Shown: in pieces, positions 26,457-35,156 of the stretch | Layout of the letters: each line of letters opens with the position of its first letter | How positions within the stretch are numbered: position 1 is the stretch's first letter | Assembly (NCBI GenBank): GCA_937874185.1 | Contig: CALNAK010000021.1 | Coordinates: 186,001 to 250,000, forward strand | DNA length: 64,000 nt | Reading direction: 5' to 3' | DNA from: an uncultured Lactobacillus sp. | GTDB lineage: Bacteria; Bacillota; Bacilli; Lactobacillales; Lactobacillaceae | Notes under the pieces: model-generated | The model's input: the letters and a program-made list of their open reading frames with translations, nothing else | Told to the model about the DNA's origin: nothing | The model's database searches: none | Translations under genes and position numbers: made by a program

Positions 26457-27456
26457 ATTTTTGGCGACGCATTACATCGATATTTTTAAGTGATTCTCCA
26501 GTACCGATAGCCACACAATCTAGTGGGTCTTGAGCAATGAACACAGGAACTCCAGTTGCTTCTGATATTACTTCTGGTAAGTGATGTAATAATGCTCCAC
26601 CACCAGTAAGAACAATACCATGATCAATAACATCGGCAGCAATTTCAGGAGATGTTTCCTCAAGAGTTTCTTTAATTGTTTCAATAATTTCTTCAACATT
26701 TTCGTGAATAGCTGTAGCAATGTCTTCACCTGTTAATTGAACAGTCTTAGGCAAGCCAGTAACTAAATCTCTACCACGAATTTGCATTGAATCAATTTCT
26801 TTTGATTTTTCAATTGAGGCTGAACCGACTTGGATTTTAACATCTTCAGCAGTTCTTTCACCAATTTGTAAGTTGTAGTTTGACTTAATATATGCAGAGA
26901 TAGATTCATCAAACTTATCACCAGCAACACGAATTGAACGTGATGATACGATACCACCTAATGAAATAGTAGCAACATCAGTAGTACCACCACCAATATC
27001 AACAACCATATTACCAGTTGGATCCATAACAGGAAGTCCAGCACCGATTGCAGCAGCAAATGGTTCCTCGATTACATATGCTTCACGAGCTCCAGCATGT
27101 TGAGTAGCTTCAATAACAGCTCTCTTTTCAACTTCAGTAACACCACTTGGTACACATACCATTACTGAGGGTTTTGAATTATTTGCTGTTTTTTCAATGA
27201 AATATTTCATCATTGCAGCTGTTGTATCGTAATCAGCGATAACACCGTCACGCATAGGACGAATGGCAGAAATACTACCAGGTGTACGTCCAATCATTTC
27301 ACGTGCGTCTGAACCAACAGCAACAATCTCTCCAGTGTTGTTATTTTTTGCAACAACTGAAGGTTCGTTTAAAACTATACCTTTTCCTTCAGCATAAACT
27401 AAAGTATTTGCAGTTCCTAAGTCTATACCGAGCTTCTTTGATCCAATACCAAACAA
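26455..27456 (-). CDS. mreB: Rod shape-determining actin homologue MreB
   Basis: A cytoplasmic actin-like ATPase that guides lateral wall synthesis. The phosphate-1 motif IDLGTANTLVY lies near residues 11-21 and the phosphate-2 motif VDIGGGTTDVA near 160-170. It is 333 aa from a TTG start at 27456 (FGIGSKKLGID follows), chosen because AAAGGAG lies 9 nt upstream; a longer in-frame reading would include leader sequence. An extended -10 promoter lies 47 bp upstream. The paralogue mbl is at 43980-44969. Confidence 0.96.
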   Translation of the reverse strand: MFGIGSKKLGIDLGTANTLVYAEGKGIVLNEPSVVAKNNNTGEIVAVGSDAREMIGRTPGSISAIRPMRDGVIADYDTTAAMMKYFIEKTANNSKPSVMVCVPSGVTEVEKRAVIEATQHAGAREAYVIEEPFAAAIGAGLPVMDPTGNMVVDIGGGTTDVATISLGGIVSSRSIRVAGDKFDESISAYIKSNYNLQIGERTAEDVKIQVGSASIEKSKEIDSMQIRGRDLVTGLPKTVQLTGEDIATAIHENVEEIIETIKETLEETSPEIAADVIDHGIVLTGGGALLHHLPEVISEATGVPVFIAQDPLDCVAIGTGESLKNIDVMRRQK

Positions 27457-27502
27457 TTTATTTCTCTCCTTTAAGTACACACCACATTTTACGCTAATCA
27501 AA

Positions 27503-27511
27503 ATTATATCA
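27503..27511 (-). promoter_or_regulatory. Extended -10 promoter of mreB
   Basis: TGATATAAT on the minus strand matches the extended -10 consensus TGNTATAAT, about 47 bp before the mreB start codon. The -35 region is weak. It probably drives mreBCD-minCD. Confidence 0.65.
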
Positions 27512-27548
27512 TATAAAGTACCGATTTAAAGTACGACAAAATCATATC

Positions 27549-28187
27549 CTAAATTAAATTTAAGGTCTTTATACTCGAATATGTTTTTTTTGTAATAATT
27601 AAGTGATCTATTAAGTTTATTCCTATTAATTGGCAACACTTTTTTAATCTCAAAGTAAATTCTTGATCATTTTTCGAAAACATCAATGAGCCATTCGGAT
27701 GATTATGAGCAATCACAATTTGTGTTGCAGATATCGTCAACGCTTCTCTCAAAATATCTCGTGGATGAACAGTTGCCTGATCGACTGTGCCAATAAAAAT
27801 AACTTTCTCATCAATTATATGATAGCTATTATTCAAATAAACAGCTATTAGCTTTTCTTGTGGGGCACCACCAATTTTATTTATTAAATGTTGTCCAACA
27901 TCTTTTACAGAAACAATGTCTTCGGATAAAGTATCGGATTGAATCTTTCTAGTGCCAAATTCAATTGCAGCTAAAACTTTGCATGCTTGCGCTACTCCAA
28001 TACCATTAAACGACATTAATTGCTCTAAGTTCAAATTTAAACTACCCGAATCACAAACAATTTTCTCTGCCAGTTTTGAGACATTATTTTTCTTAGTACC
28101 ATTTCCAATAATTACAGCCAATAATTCTTCATCTTTTAAGGTGCTAACACCATATGCTAGAATTTTTTCTCTTAAATTTATCATCAT
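27549..28187 (-). CDS. radC: RadC family JAB-domain protein
   Basis: A 212-aa protein with an N-terminal helix-hairpin-helix-like region (about residues 50-70, FNGIGVAQACKVLAA) and a C-terminal JAB/MPN domain. The metal motif HNHPNGS with a downstream Asp (SKND) lies at about 157-172. Despite the name, a role in DNA repair is not established for the family. It lies upstream of the mreB promoter and 8 bp after folC, as in many Bacilli. Confidence 0.93.
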   Translation of the reverse strand: MMINLREKILAYGVSTLKDEELLAVIIGNGTKKNNVSKLAEKIVCDSGSLNLNLEQLMSFNGIGVAQACKVLAAIEFGTRKIQSDTLSEDIVSVKDVGQHLINKIGGAPQEKLIAVYLNNSYHIIDEKVIFIGTVDQATVHPRDILREALTISATQIVIAHNHPNGSLMFSKNDQEFTLRLKKCCQLIGINLIDHLIITKKTYSSIKTLNLI

Positions 28188-28195
28188 ACTCTAAA

Positions 28196-29461
28196 TTACG
28201 AGAAATAACTCTCTAAATCAGAAATCAAATAAAAAGAACCTGTAATTAATAATATTTGATTTATAGACATTTTACCAATTATTTTCTGTAATCCATCACG
28301 ATAATTTTCAACAAAGGAAAGATTACTATACTCAGATAAGTTATAATCATGAGCTTTAGCGGACCGTTGCATCTCGAGAGTCGTAATATATATGTGATTA
28401 ACCCTTGGAGCAAGTTCTTCAATAATTTCTTTACGATCTTTATCCTTCATTCCAGCATACAAAACAATTATATCTTTATTTTCATAATTTGTTGATAAAG
28501 AATTAATTAAATTGTAAATTGCTGAAATATTATGTGCACCATCCATCAAAACTAAGGGACTCTTTTTAACAATTTGAGCTCGTCCCAACATGTGATGACT
28601 ATCGAGATTTTCTTTTATAGTTGTAACAGAAACCTTCTCGTGCTGAGAATCTTGATAACGTAAGAAAGTACAGATAGCAATTGCAGCATTCATAGCTGTG
28701 GTTTTTTCAAATCCACTACACTGTAACCCTTCTATCGTAACCTTGTTATCATAATACGTAAATGACAATATAAAATTTTTTGTATTAAAATTTCTGATTC
28801 CAAATTCTTTTCCAAATTCATAAATCTGGCTATCCATCTCTGTCGCTGTATCTTCAACGATTCCTCTAACGGATTCATGTAACATCCCTGTTATAATCGG
28901 TTTTTGACGTTTAATTATACCTGACTTTTCCTTAGCAATATCTTGCAGCGTTGGTCCAATCAACTTCTCATGATCTAAGTCTATTGAAGTAATAATGGAG
29001 GCTTCAGGTACAATCACGTTAGTTTTATCATGTTTTGCACCAATTCCTGCCTCAATAACAGCTATATCGACGCGATTACGAAAATAAAAATAACCTAAAA
29101 TAGTTACAAATTCAAATTCTGCTAACGGAATATCACTAATTTTATCTTTAATTAAGTTAACATTCTCCAGCAAGTCATCGTTAGAAATATATTCATGATT
29201 GATCTGAATCCGTTCATTAAATACTTTTACAAAAGGTGAAATAAATAATCCAACCTTTTTACCTGTACCTTCAAATAGATTAGCCAAAAAATTACTAGTT
29301 GTACCTTTACCATTTGTACCGGTAATATGAATAGTTTTATAGCTATTCTGCGGATCTCCTAAAATATGTAGTGCTTCTTTTATATTATCTAAATTATTAG
29401 TTCTTTTAAATTTAGGTAATGAATGGATATAGTTAATTGCTTCTTGATAGTTATCTAACAA
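28196..29461 (-). CDS. folC: Folylpolyglutamate synthase/dihydrofolate synthase
   Basis: Adds glutamate to folates using ATP. The Mur-ligase-like P-loop ITGTNGKGTT lies at about residues 46-55; the C-terminal ligase domain carries DGAHN near 315. At 421 aa it is the usual length. It starts with TTG at 29461, with GGGGTGA 6 nt upstream; the nearby ATG is out of frame. It lies between the valS terminator and radC. Confidence 0.95.
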   Translation of the reverse strand: MLDNYQEAINYIHSLPKFKRTNNLDNIKEALHILGDPQNSYKTIHITGTNGKGTTSNFLANLFEGTGKKVGLFISPFVKVFNERIQINHEYISNDDLLENVNLIKDKISDIPLAEFEFVTILGYFYFRNRVDIAVIEAGIGAKHDKTNVIVPEASIITSIDLDHEKLIGPTLQDIAKEKSGIIKRQKPIITGMLHESVRGIVEDTATEMDSQIYEFGKEFGIRNFNTKNFILSFTYYDNKVTIEGLQCSGFEKTTAMNAAIAICTFLRYQDSQHEKVSVTTIKENLDSHHMLGRAQIVKKSPLVLMDGAHNISAIYNLINSLSTNYENKDIIVLYAGMKDKDRKEIIEELAPRVNHIYITTLEMQRSAKAHDYNLSEYSNLSFVENYRDGLQKIIGKMSINQILLITGSFYLISDLESYFS

Positions 29462-29484
29462 TTTTCATCACCCCATTATTAAAT

Positions 29485-29518
29485 AAAAAAGGGTTGGACA
29501 TTAGCCAACCCTTTTTTA
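29485..29518. terminator. Intrinsic terminator after valS
   Basis: AAAGGGTTGG pairs with CCAACCCTTT around a six-base loop, flanked by A and T runs. It ends the valS transcript; folC starts just beyond. Confidence 0.92.
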
Positions 29519-29534
29519 TTATATACTCAATAAA

Positions 29535-32183
29535 TTATTTATTATCTTTTAGTTGTTGAATTCTTTGTTGAACTTTGGCTTGACGAGATTGATAATCAGC
29601 AAGTTTTTCTTTTTGTTCATTTACAACCTTTTCAGGTGCCTTAGCAACAAATCCTTTGTTTGACAATTTCTTGTCCAAACGAGTAATTTCTTGATCCAAC
29701 TTCTTCATTTCATCATTTTGACGAGCAATTTCTTCGTCAAGATCAATCAATTCAGCTAGTGGAACATACAATTCAGCATTAGTTGTAACAGAAGTCATAG
29801 CCAAAGCTGGTGCAGTCAAGTCAGTAGCAACCTTCAAATCCTTAGGATGCATGAAACGGTCAATGTATTCTGTATTATTCATAATAACAGCTTTAACCTT
29901 ATCATCTTGAGGTTTGATCATAATATCAACGGCACTAGACATTGGGGCATTAGCTTCAACACGGATTTTTCTTGATGCCTTGATAAGGTCGATCAAGACG
30001 TCCATTTGATTCATAGCGTCCTCATTGTCTAATTCAGCATCATATTCTGGATACTTGGCATGCATGATTGTCTCACCATTATGTGGCATAGATAACCAAA
30101 TTTTTTCAGTAACAAATGGCATGATTGGGTGCATTAAACGTAGAGTTTGATCAAGAACATATGTCAAAATCATCTTCTTTTGTTTCTTAGCAGCTTCATC
30201 GTCACCAGTAAGTGTTGCCTTACTCATTTCGATATACCAATCACAAAGATCATTCCAGATAAAGCTGTACAATGTACGTTCAACTTCACCAAATTCGAAC
30301 TTATCCATCTTTTCATTAACACTCTTGATGGCATTGTTTAATTTAGCAAGAATCCACTTATCTGAAAGGTCATAACTTGTAACCTTTGAAAGGTCATCCA
30401 TAGCTGGTGTATCGTCATCAAGATTCATGATTACATAACGTGATGCGTTCCAGATCTTGTTGATAAAGTTCCATGAAGCATCCATCTTATCATAGCTAAA
30501 TCTTGTATCTTGACCAGGTGTTGTTCCGTTCATAGTGAACCAACGAAGTGCATCGGCACCATACTTCTTGATAACATCCATTGGATCAATACCATTTCCA
30601 AGTGACTTACTCATCTTACGACCTTGTGAATCACGCATCAAACCATGAATAACAGTGTTATCAAATGGTTTCTTGCCAGTAAATTTCAAACTTTGGAAAA
30701 TCATTCTTGATACCCAGAATGGAATAATGTCATAGCCAGTAACTAAAGTATCAGTTGGGAAATAACGTTTGTAGTCGTCTGAGTTTTCATCTGGCCAACC
30801 CATAGTTGAAAATGGCCAAAGAGCACTTGAGAACCATGTATCAAGCACATCATTATCTTGATCCCAGTTTTCAATATCTTTAGGAGCCTCTTCACCAACG
30901 TATGTTTCGCCAGTCTTCTTGTTATACCAAGCAGGAATTTGATGTCCCCACCATAATTGTCTTGAGATAACCCAGTCGTGAATGTTTTCCATCCATTGCG
31001 TGAATGTATCTTCGAAACGGTCGGGAACAAAGTTTACTTTATTATCAGTTTTTTGATTCTTCAAAACCATTTCTGCAAGTGGCTTCATCTTAACGAACCA
31101 TTGTGTAGAAAGTCTTGGTTCAACTTGTACACCAGAACGTTCTGAATGGCCAACGCTATGCATGTAAGGTTCAATCTTAATCATATCGTCATCATCTTGT
31201 AAGTCTTTAACAATGGCTTTACGAGCTTCAAAACGATCCATACCGTTATACTTACCGGCGTTTTCGTTCATAGTACCGTCAGCATTCATTGTATTAATAC
31301 GTTCAAGATCATGTCTATTACCAACAGCAAAGTCATTAGGGTCATGGGCTGGAGTGATTTTAACCATACCAGTACCAAAATCCTTATCAACATAATGGTC
31401 AGCAATAATTGGAATCTTACGATTTACAAGTGGAACAACGATTCCTTTACCAACGATATCCTTGTAACGTTCATCGTCAGGGGCAACAGCAACAGCAACA
31501 TCACCAAACATTGTTTCAGGACGTGTTGTAGCAATTTCAATGTAACCTGAACCATCAGCATATGGATACTTAACATGGTAGAAGGCACCTTGATCATCCT
31601 TGTGGATAACTTCAATATCTGATAGAGCTGTTTGTAGTTGTGGATCCCAGTTGATAATGTATTCGCCACGATAGATCAAACCTTCGTTATACATTTGAAC
31701 GAAGACCTTGCGAACAGCTTTTGATAATCCTTCATCAAGGGTAAATCTCTCACGTGAGTAATCTAGTGATAAACCTAGTTTGCCCCATTGTGATTTGATA
31801 ATTGAAGAAAATTCATCTTTCCAATTCCAAACTTCTTCAACAAATTTTTCACGGCCAAGGTCATAACGAGTAATACCTTGTTCACGTAATTTAGCTTCCA
31901 CTTTGGCTTGTGTAGCAATTCCGGCATGATCCATACCAGGAAGATATAGTGTATCGAAACCTTGCATACGTTTGTAACGAATCAAAGTATCTTGAATAGT
32001 TGTATCCCAGGCGTGGCCCATGTGTAGCTTACCTGTAACATTTGGTGGTGGGATAACGATTGAATAAGGCTTAGCTTTCTTGTCACCAGAAGGTTTGAAA
32101 TCATCGTTGTCTAACCAAGTTTGGTAACGACCTTCTTCGACTTCGGTTGGATTGTATTTTGTATCCATGTCGATTTCTCTCAT
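29535..32183 (-). CDS. valS: Valyl-tRNA synthetase
   Basis: A class I synthetase charging tRNA-Val. The HIGH-type motif in PPNVTGKLHMGH lies near residues 38-49, KMSKS near 525, and the C-terminal coiled coil with EIARQNDEMKKLDQEI (about 815-880) is typical. It is 882 aa. I chose the ATG at 32183 because AAGGAG lies 9 nt upstream; an in-frame ATG at 32231 has no such site. Controlled by the T-box at 32460-32668, beyond an unusual repeat tract. Confidence 0.97.
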   Translation of the reverse strand: MREIDMDTKYNPTEVEEGRYQTWLDNDDFKPSGDKKAKPYSIVIPPPNVTGKLHMGHAWDTTIQDTLIRYKRMQGFDTLYLPGMDHAGIATQAKVEAKLREQGITRYDLGREKFVEEVWNWKDEFSSIIKSQWGKLGLSLDYSRERFTLDEGLSKAVRKVFVQMYNEGLIYRGEYIINWDPQLQTALSDIEVIHKDDQGAFYHVKYPYADGSGYIEIATTRPETMFGDVAVAVAPDDERYKDIVGKGIVVPLVNRKIPIIADHYVDKDFGTGMVKITPAHDPNDFAVGNRHDLERINTMNADGTMNENAGKYNGMDRFEARKAIVKDLQDDDDMIKIEPYMHSVGHSERSGVQVEPRLSTQWFVKMKPLAEMVLKNQKTDNKVNFVPDRFEDTFTQWMENIHDWVISRQLWWGHQIPAWYNKKTGETYVGEEAPKDIENWDQDNDVLDTWFSSALWPFSTMGWPDENSDDYKRYFPTDTLVTGYDIIPFWVSRMIFQSLKFTGKKPFDNTVIHGLMRDSQGRKMSKSLGNGIDPMDVIKKYGADALRWFTMNGTTPGQDTRFSYDKMDASWNFINKIWNASRYVIMNLDDDTPAMDDLSKVTSYDLSDKWILAKLNNAIKSVNEKMDKFEFGEVERTLYSFIWNDLCDWYIEMSKATLTGDDEAAKKQKKMILTYVLDQTLRLMHPIMPFVTEKIWLSMPHNGETIMHAKYPEYDAELDNEDAMNQMDVLIDLIKASRKIRVEANAPMSSAVDIMIKPQDDKVKAVIMNNTEYIDRFMHPKDLKVATDLTAPALAMTSVTTNAELYVPLAELIDLDEEIARQNDEMKKLDQEITRLDKKLSNKGFVAKAPEKVVNEQKEKLADYQSRQAKVQQRIQQLKDNK

Positions 32184-32275
32184 AGGGTTTTTCTCCTTAG
32201 AATTTTTGTTTACGGATATTGTGTTGCTCATTTAATAATGATTTGAGTGAATTGGTTTGGGATTATGGGTTTGTT

Positions 32276-32459
32276 ACGTCTTTCGGTGTCACCATATAAT
32301 AGCCTCTAGGTGGCACAGCCACTTAATTCATGGAATACGAACGTCTTTCGACGTCCCCATAACAACCTCTAAGTGGCTTAGCCGTTAAGTTCATGGAATA
32401 CGGACGTCTTTCGACGTCCCCATAATAGCCTCTAAGTGGCACAGCCACTAAGAGGCTAT
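32276..32459. repeat. Three tandem ~64-bp repeats in the valS leader
   Basis: Copies start at 32276, 32341 and 32404 with the shared word ACGTCTTTCG, then a CCATA-AGCCTCTAAGTGGC core and CATGGAATACG. Each unit holds two small inverted repeats: GACGT-CTTTCG-ACGTC and AAGTGGC-ACA-GCCACTT (variants in copies 1 and 2). The third copy extends into a long hairpin, AGCCTCT/AGAGGCT plus AGTGGC/GCCACT (32427-32457). The tract lies between the T-box terminator and the start codon, so it is in the valS mRNA. Confidence 0.9.
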
Positions 32460-32668
32460 AAAAAAAGCCCTCATCCGAATAGGACGAAGACTCGCGGTAC
32501 CACCTAAATTAAAAACTCAAAAAGAGTTCCTCACTCAACATTTAACGGTGGCCCGATCATTTAAAATGATAGCTCACAGATAACAACTGATTAGCTTGAT
32601 TTGGCAATTCTCAACGACATGCCTTCTCTGAAATCTCCCTAGTCAGCCCTTCTGCTCAAAGCTGATAT
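32460..32668 (-). promoter_or_regulatory. T-box riboswitch of valS
   Basis: The minus strand shows AGGTGGTACCGCG (32493-32505), the standard T-box antiterminator, followed by a terminator hairpin CTTCGTCC/GGATGAGG and a T7 run (32460-32491). AGAGAAGGC and the upstream stems fit Stem I; GTT in CAGTTGTTATC is a candidate Val specifier. Uncharged tRNA-Val should allow read-through into valS. Confidence 0.93.
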
Positions 32669-32672
32669 TCTG

Positions 32673-32701
32673 ATAATAAATCATAATTTAACAAACGTCA
32701 A
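32673..32701 (-). promoter_or_regulatory. Promoter of valS
   Basis: On the minus strand TTGACG (32696-32701) and TATTAT (32673-32678) are separated by exactly 17 bp. Transcription would begin just before the T-box. Confidence 0.8.
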
Positions 32702-32707
32702 TTAATA

Positions 32708-33925
32708 TTATAGCAAACTGTTAATGTTTTCTTGATCACTTTCCATGAACTTGTCGCCATGTTCGATTGTTGTAATCTTGATTCCATCCATTGAACGTTG
32801 CAATAATCCATCAATATCAAGTGAACTTTCAAATTTACGTGTCTTCTCAATATTTGGACGTGTTTTAGGACTTGGTGGAGCAAAGACTGTACAACAGTCT
32901 TCGAATGGTTGAATTGATAAATTGAATGTATCAATATCTTCAGCCAATCTGATAATTTCTGTCTTATCCATTGTAGCAACCGGACGCAAAATTGGTGTGG
33001 TTGTAACATCGTTAATTGCAGCCATACTTTCCAGTGTTTGTGATGCCACTTGTCCAACAGCTTCACCATTAAAAATAGCTAAACCATGTTCTTGTTCACG
33101 AATCATATCAGTCAATCTCAACATGAATCGACGTTGAATTGTCATCAAGTAACCTTCTGGAACTCCTGCTTTAATAGTTTCCTGAATCTCAGCAAATGGA
33201 ACTTCGATAAACTTGATATTACCACCGAAGGCAGTCAATTTAGAAGTTAATTCCTTAGCCTTGTTCAAGGCTTGTTCTGAAGTATATGGAGGACTGAAGA
33301 AATGAACCATTTCAATATCAACTCCACGCTTCATTGCTAGGTAACCAGCAACGGGTGAATCAATCCCACCTGATAGCATCAACATAGCTTTACCGGCAGT
33401 ACCAACAGGTAAACCACCAGCACCTTTGACAGTTAGATATGAAAGATAAATTCCATCTTGTCTAACTTCAACGGAAATTTTGATATCAGGACGTTTCATT
33501 TCAACATCAATCCCAGGGAAAGCGTCACAAATAGCATCCCCTAATTGAAGGTTAACTTGATTAGTATCAAGTGGATAAGTATGGTCAGAACGCTTTGTTC
33601 CAACTTTAAAACTCATACCAGGTTTGTAAGCTTCATGCATCATTTCGATTGCTTTTTTCTTAACATCTTCAAAGTCACGTGAAACCTTAACACTCAATGA
33701 GAAAGTTTGAATTCCGAAAACATTCTTTAACTTTTCCATAACTGGTTTAGCGTCAACACCATTCAAGTTGATATGTAGACGATCACGATGTGGTTGCATT
33801 CTTAAATCAGGATAATCCTTCAAAACTTTAGCAACATTACCATGAAGACGGTCGATAAAGCTTTTTCTATTCTTACCCTTTGTTGATAATTCGCCGTAGC
33901 GAACCATAATTTCAGTATATTCCAT
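32708..33925 (-). CDS. thiI: tRNA 4-thiouridine sulfurtransferase ThiI
   Basis: Makes s4U8 in tRNA, and in some bacteria helps thiamine thiazole synthesis. An N-terminal ferredoxin-like/THUMP region (about residues 1-165) precedes the PP-loop LSGGIDSPVA at about 183-192. The 405-aa form lacks the C-terminal rhodanese domain of E. coli ThiI, as is normal in Bacilli. It follows a cysteine desulfurase by 9 bp, the same pairing as Bacillus NifZ-ThiI. Confidence 0.96.
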   Translation of the reverse strand: MEYTEIMVRYGELSTKGKNRKSFIDRLHGNVAKVLKDYPDLRMQPHRDRLHINLNGVDAKPVMEKLKNVFGIQTFSLSVKVSRDFEDVKKKAIEMMHEAYKPGMSFKVGTKRSDHTYPLDTNQVNLQLGDAICDAFPGIDVEMKRPDIKISVEVRQDGIYLSYLTVKGAGGLPVGTAGKAMLMLSGGIDSPVAGYLAMKRGVDIEMVHFFSPPYTSEQALNKAKELTSKLTAFGGNIKFIEVPFAEIQETIKAGVPEGYLMTIQRRFMLRLTDMIREQEHGLAIFNGEAVGQVASQTLESMAAINDVTTTPILRPVATMDKTEIIRLAEDIDTFNLSIQPFEDCCTVFAPPSPKTRPNIEKTRKFESSLDIDGLLQRSMDGIKITTIEHGDKFMESDQENINSLL

Positions 33926-33934
33926 GTAAATCTC

Positions 33935-35080
33935 CTAGTTCAAAATTTGAAAATGGTCATGAACTTCATCGAGATTCTTAATGAATTCATCCATTTCTGC
34001 TTCTGTATTACTTTCATCCAAGCTGACACGCACTGCACTTGTAGCAACGTTTTCTTGAATATTCATAGCTTTTAGAGTACCTGATTCCAATCCTTTTTTG
34101 GATGAACAAGCACTAGTTGTAGAAATATAAATATCTCGATCTTCGAAGGTATGAACAATTGTCTCGCCACGAACACCATCAATTGTGAAACAAATAATGT
34201 GTGGAGCAAAGTCATCCCCAATTTTTGAGAAAATATGAACATGGTCCAAAGTCTGCAAATGATTGACCAATTTTTCCTTCAATTGTTCCATTTTGGCAGC
34301 TTTACCAGCCTCATTATCTTTCAATAATCGAATAGCTTTAGCCATACCAGCAATAGCAGGTGTATTCTCAGTTCCACTACGTAGACCAGATTCTTGACCA
34401 CCACCAGCCATTAATGGTTCAAGCTGTTTGCCTTCCTTTATATAAATGAAACCGATTCCACGGGGTGCATGGAATTTATGACCAGAGAATGTATAGAAGT
34501 CAACACGAGGATCAATAAACTTGTCTTGTAAGTTTTTACCGATAGCTTGAACGGCATCAACGTGATAACTAATACTTGGATAATCCTTCAAAACGTTCGC
34601 AATTTCATGAATTGGTTGAATTGCTCCAATTTCATTGTTAACTGCCATAGTTGAGACAAGAATTGTATCGGATCTGATGGCCTTTTTCAAATCATCAGCA
34701 CTAATATGACCAGTTTTATCAACAGGAAGGTAAGTTACTTTAAATCCTAACTCTTCAAGCTGATGCATAGTATTCATAACTGAAGGATGTTCAATTTCAG
34801 TTGTAATAATATGTTTACCAAATTCACGCTTCTTAAAAGCTGTTCCTTTGATAATCCAATTATTTCCCTCAGTACCACCACTAGTAAAGACGACTTCATC
34901 TTGTTTAAAGCCCATCAAATTAGCAATTTGTTTACGAGATGTTTCCAATAACTCATAAGCCTTCAATCCTAATTTATGCAAACTAGAAGGATTACCGAAG
35001 TATTCCTGGCTAGCAGCATTATATGTCTTTAGAACTGAATCGTTCACTTTTGTTGTTGCACTATTATCAAAATATATCAT
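33935..35080 (-). CDS. Cysteine desulfurase (NifZ-like) paired with ThiI
   Basis: The second PLP cysteine desulfurase of the window. PLP lysine K202 (SGHK) and persulfide cysteine C325 (TTSACSS) are present in the 381-aa reading from the ATG at 35080. That start has GTGAGG just upstream; an in-frame TTG five codons earlier has none. Its position right before thiI points to a role as dedicated sulfur donor for s4U8 (inference from the Bacillus pair). Confidence 0.93.
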   Translation of the reverse strand: MIYFDNSATTKVNDSVLKTYNAASQEYFGNPSSLHKLGLKAYELLETSRKQIANLMGFKQDEVVFTSGGTEGNNWIIKGTAFKKREFGKHIITTEIEHPSVMNTMHQLEELGFKVTYLPVDKTGHISADDLKKAIRSDTILVSTMAVNNEIGAIQPIHEIANVLKDYPSISYHVDAVQAIGKNLQDKFIDPRVDFYTFSGHKFHAPRGIGFIYIKEGKQLEPLMAGGGQESGLRSGTENTPAIAGMAKAIRLLKDNEAGKAAKMEQLKEKLVNHLQTLDHVHIFSKIGDDFAPHIICFTIDGVRGETIVHTFEDRDIYISTTSACSSKKGLESGTLKAMNIQENVATSAVRVSLDESNTEAEMDEFIKNLDEVHDHFQILN

Positions 35081-35096
35081 TTCTGCCTCACTCAAA

Positions 35097-35118
35097 ACAA
35101 AAAGGCCTCAAGGGCCTA
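35097..35118 (-). terminator. Weak terminator-like hairpin after ezrA
   Basis: On the minus strand AGGCC-CTTGA-GGCCT is followed by TTTTGTTTTG. The 5-bp stem is short, so it may only reduce read-through from ezrA into the desulfurase-thiI pair. Confidence 0.5.
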
Positions 35119-35156
35119 AAATTTTATCTCTTATAATTTAACACATTTTCTGTAAA

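Noticed and set aside
32276..32459. Possible CRISPR array
   Set aside because: Only three units, nearly contiguous, with imperfect copies and no unique spacers; no cas genes in the window.
35097..35118. Strong operon boundary between ezrA and the desulfurase gene
   Set aside because: The stem is only 5 bp; I list it as a weak hairpin, not a firm boundary.
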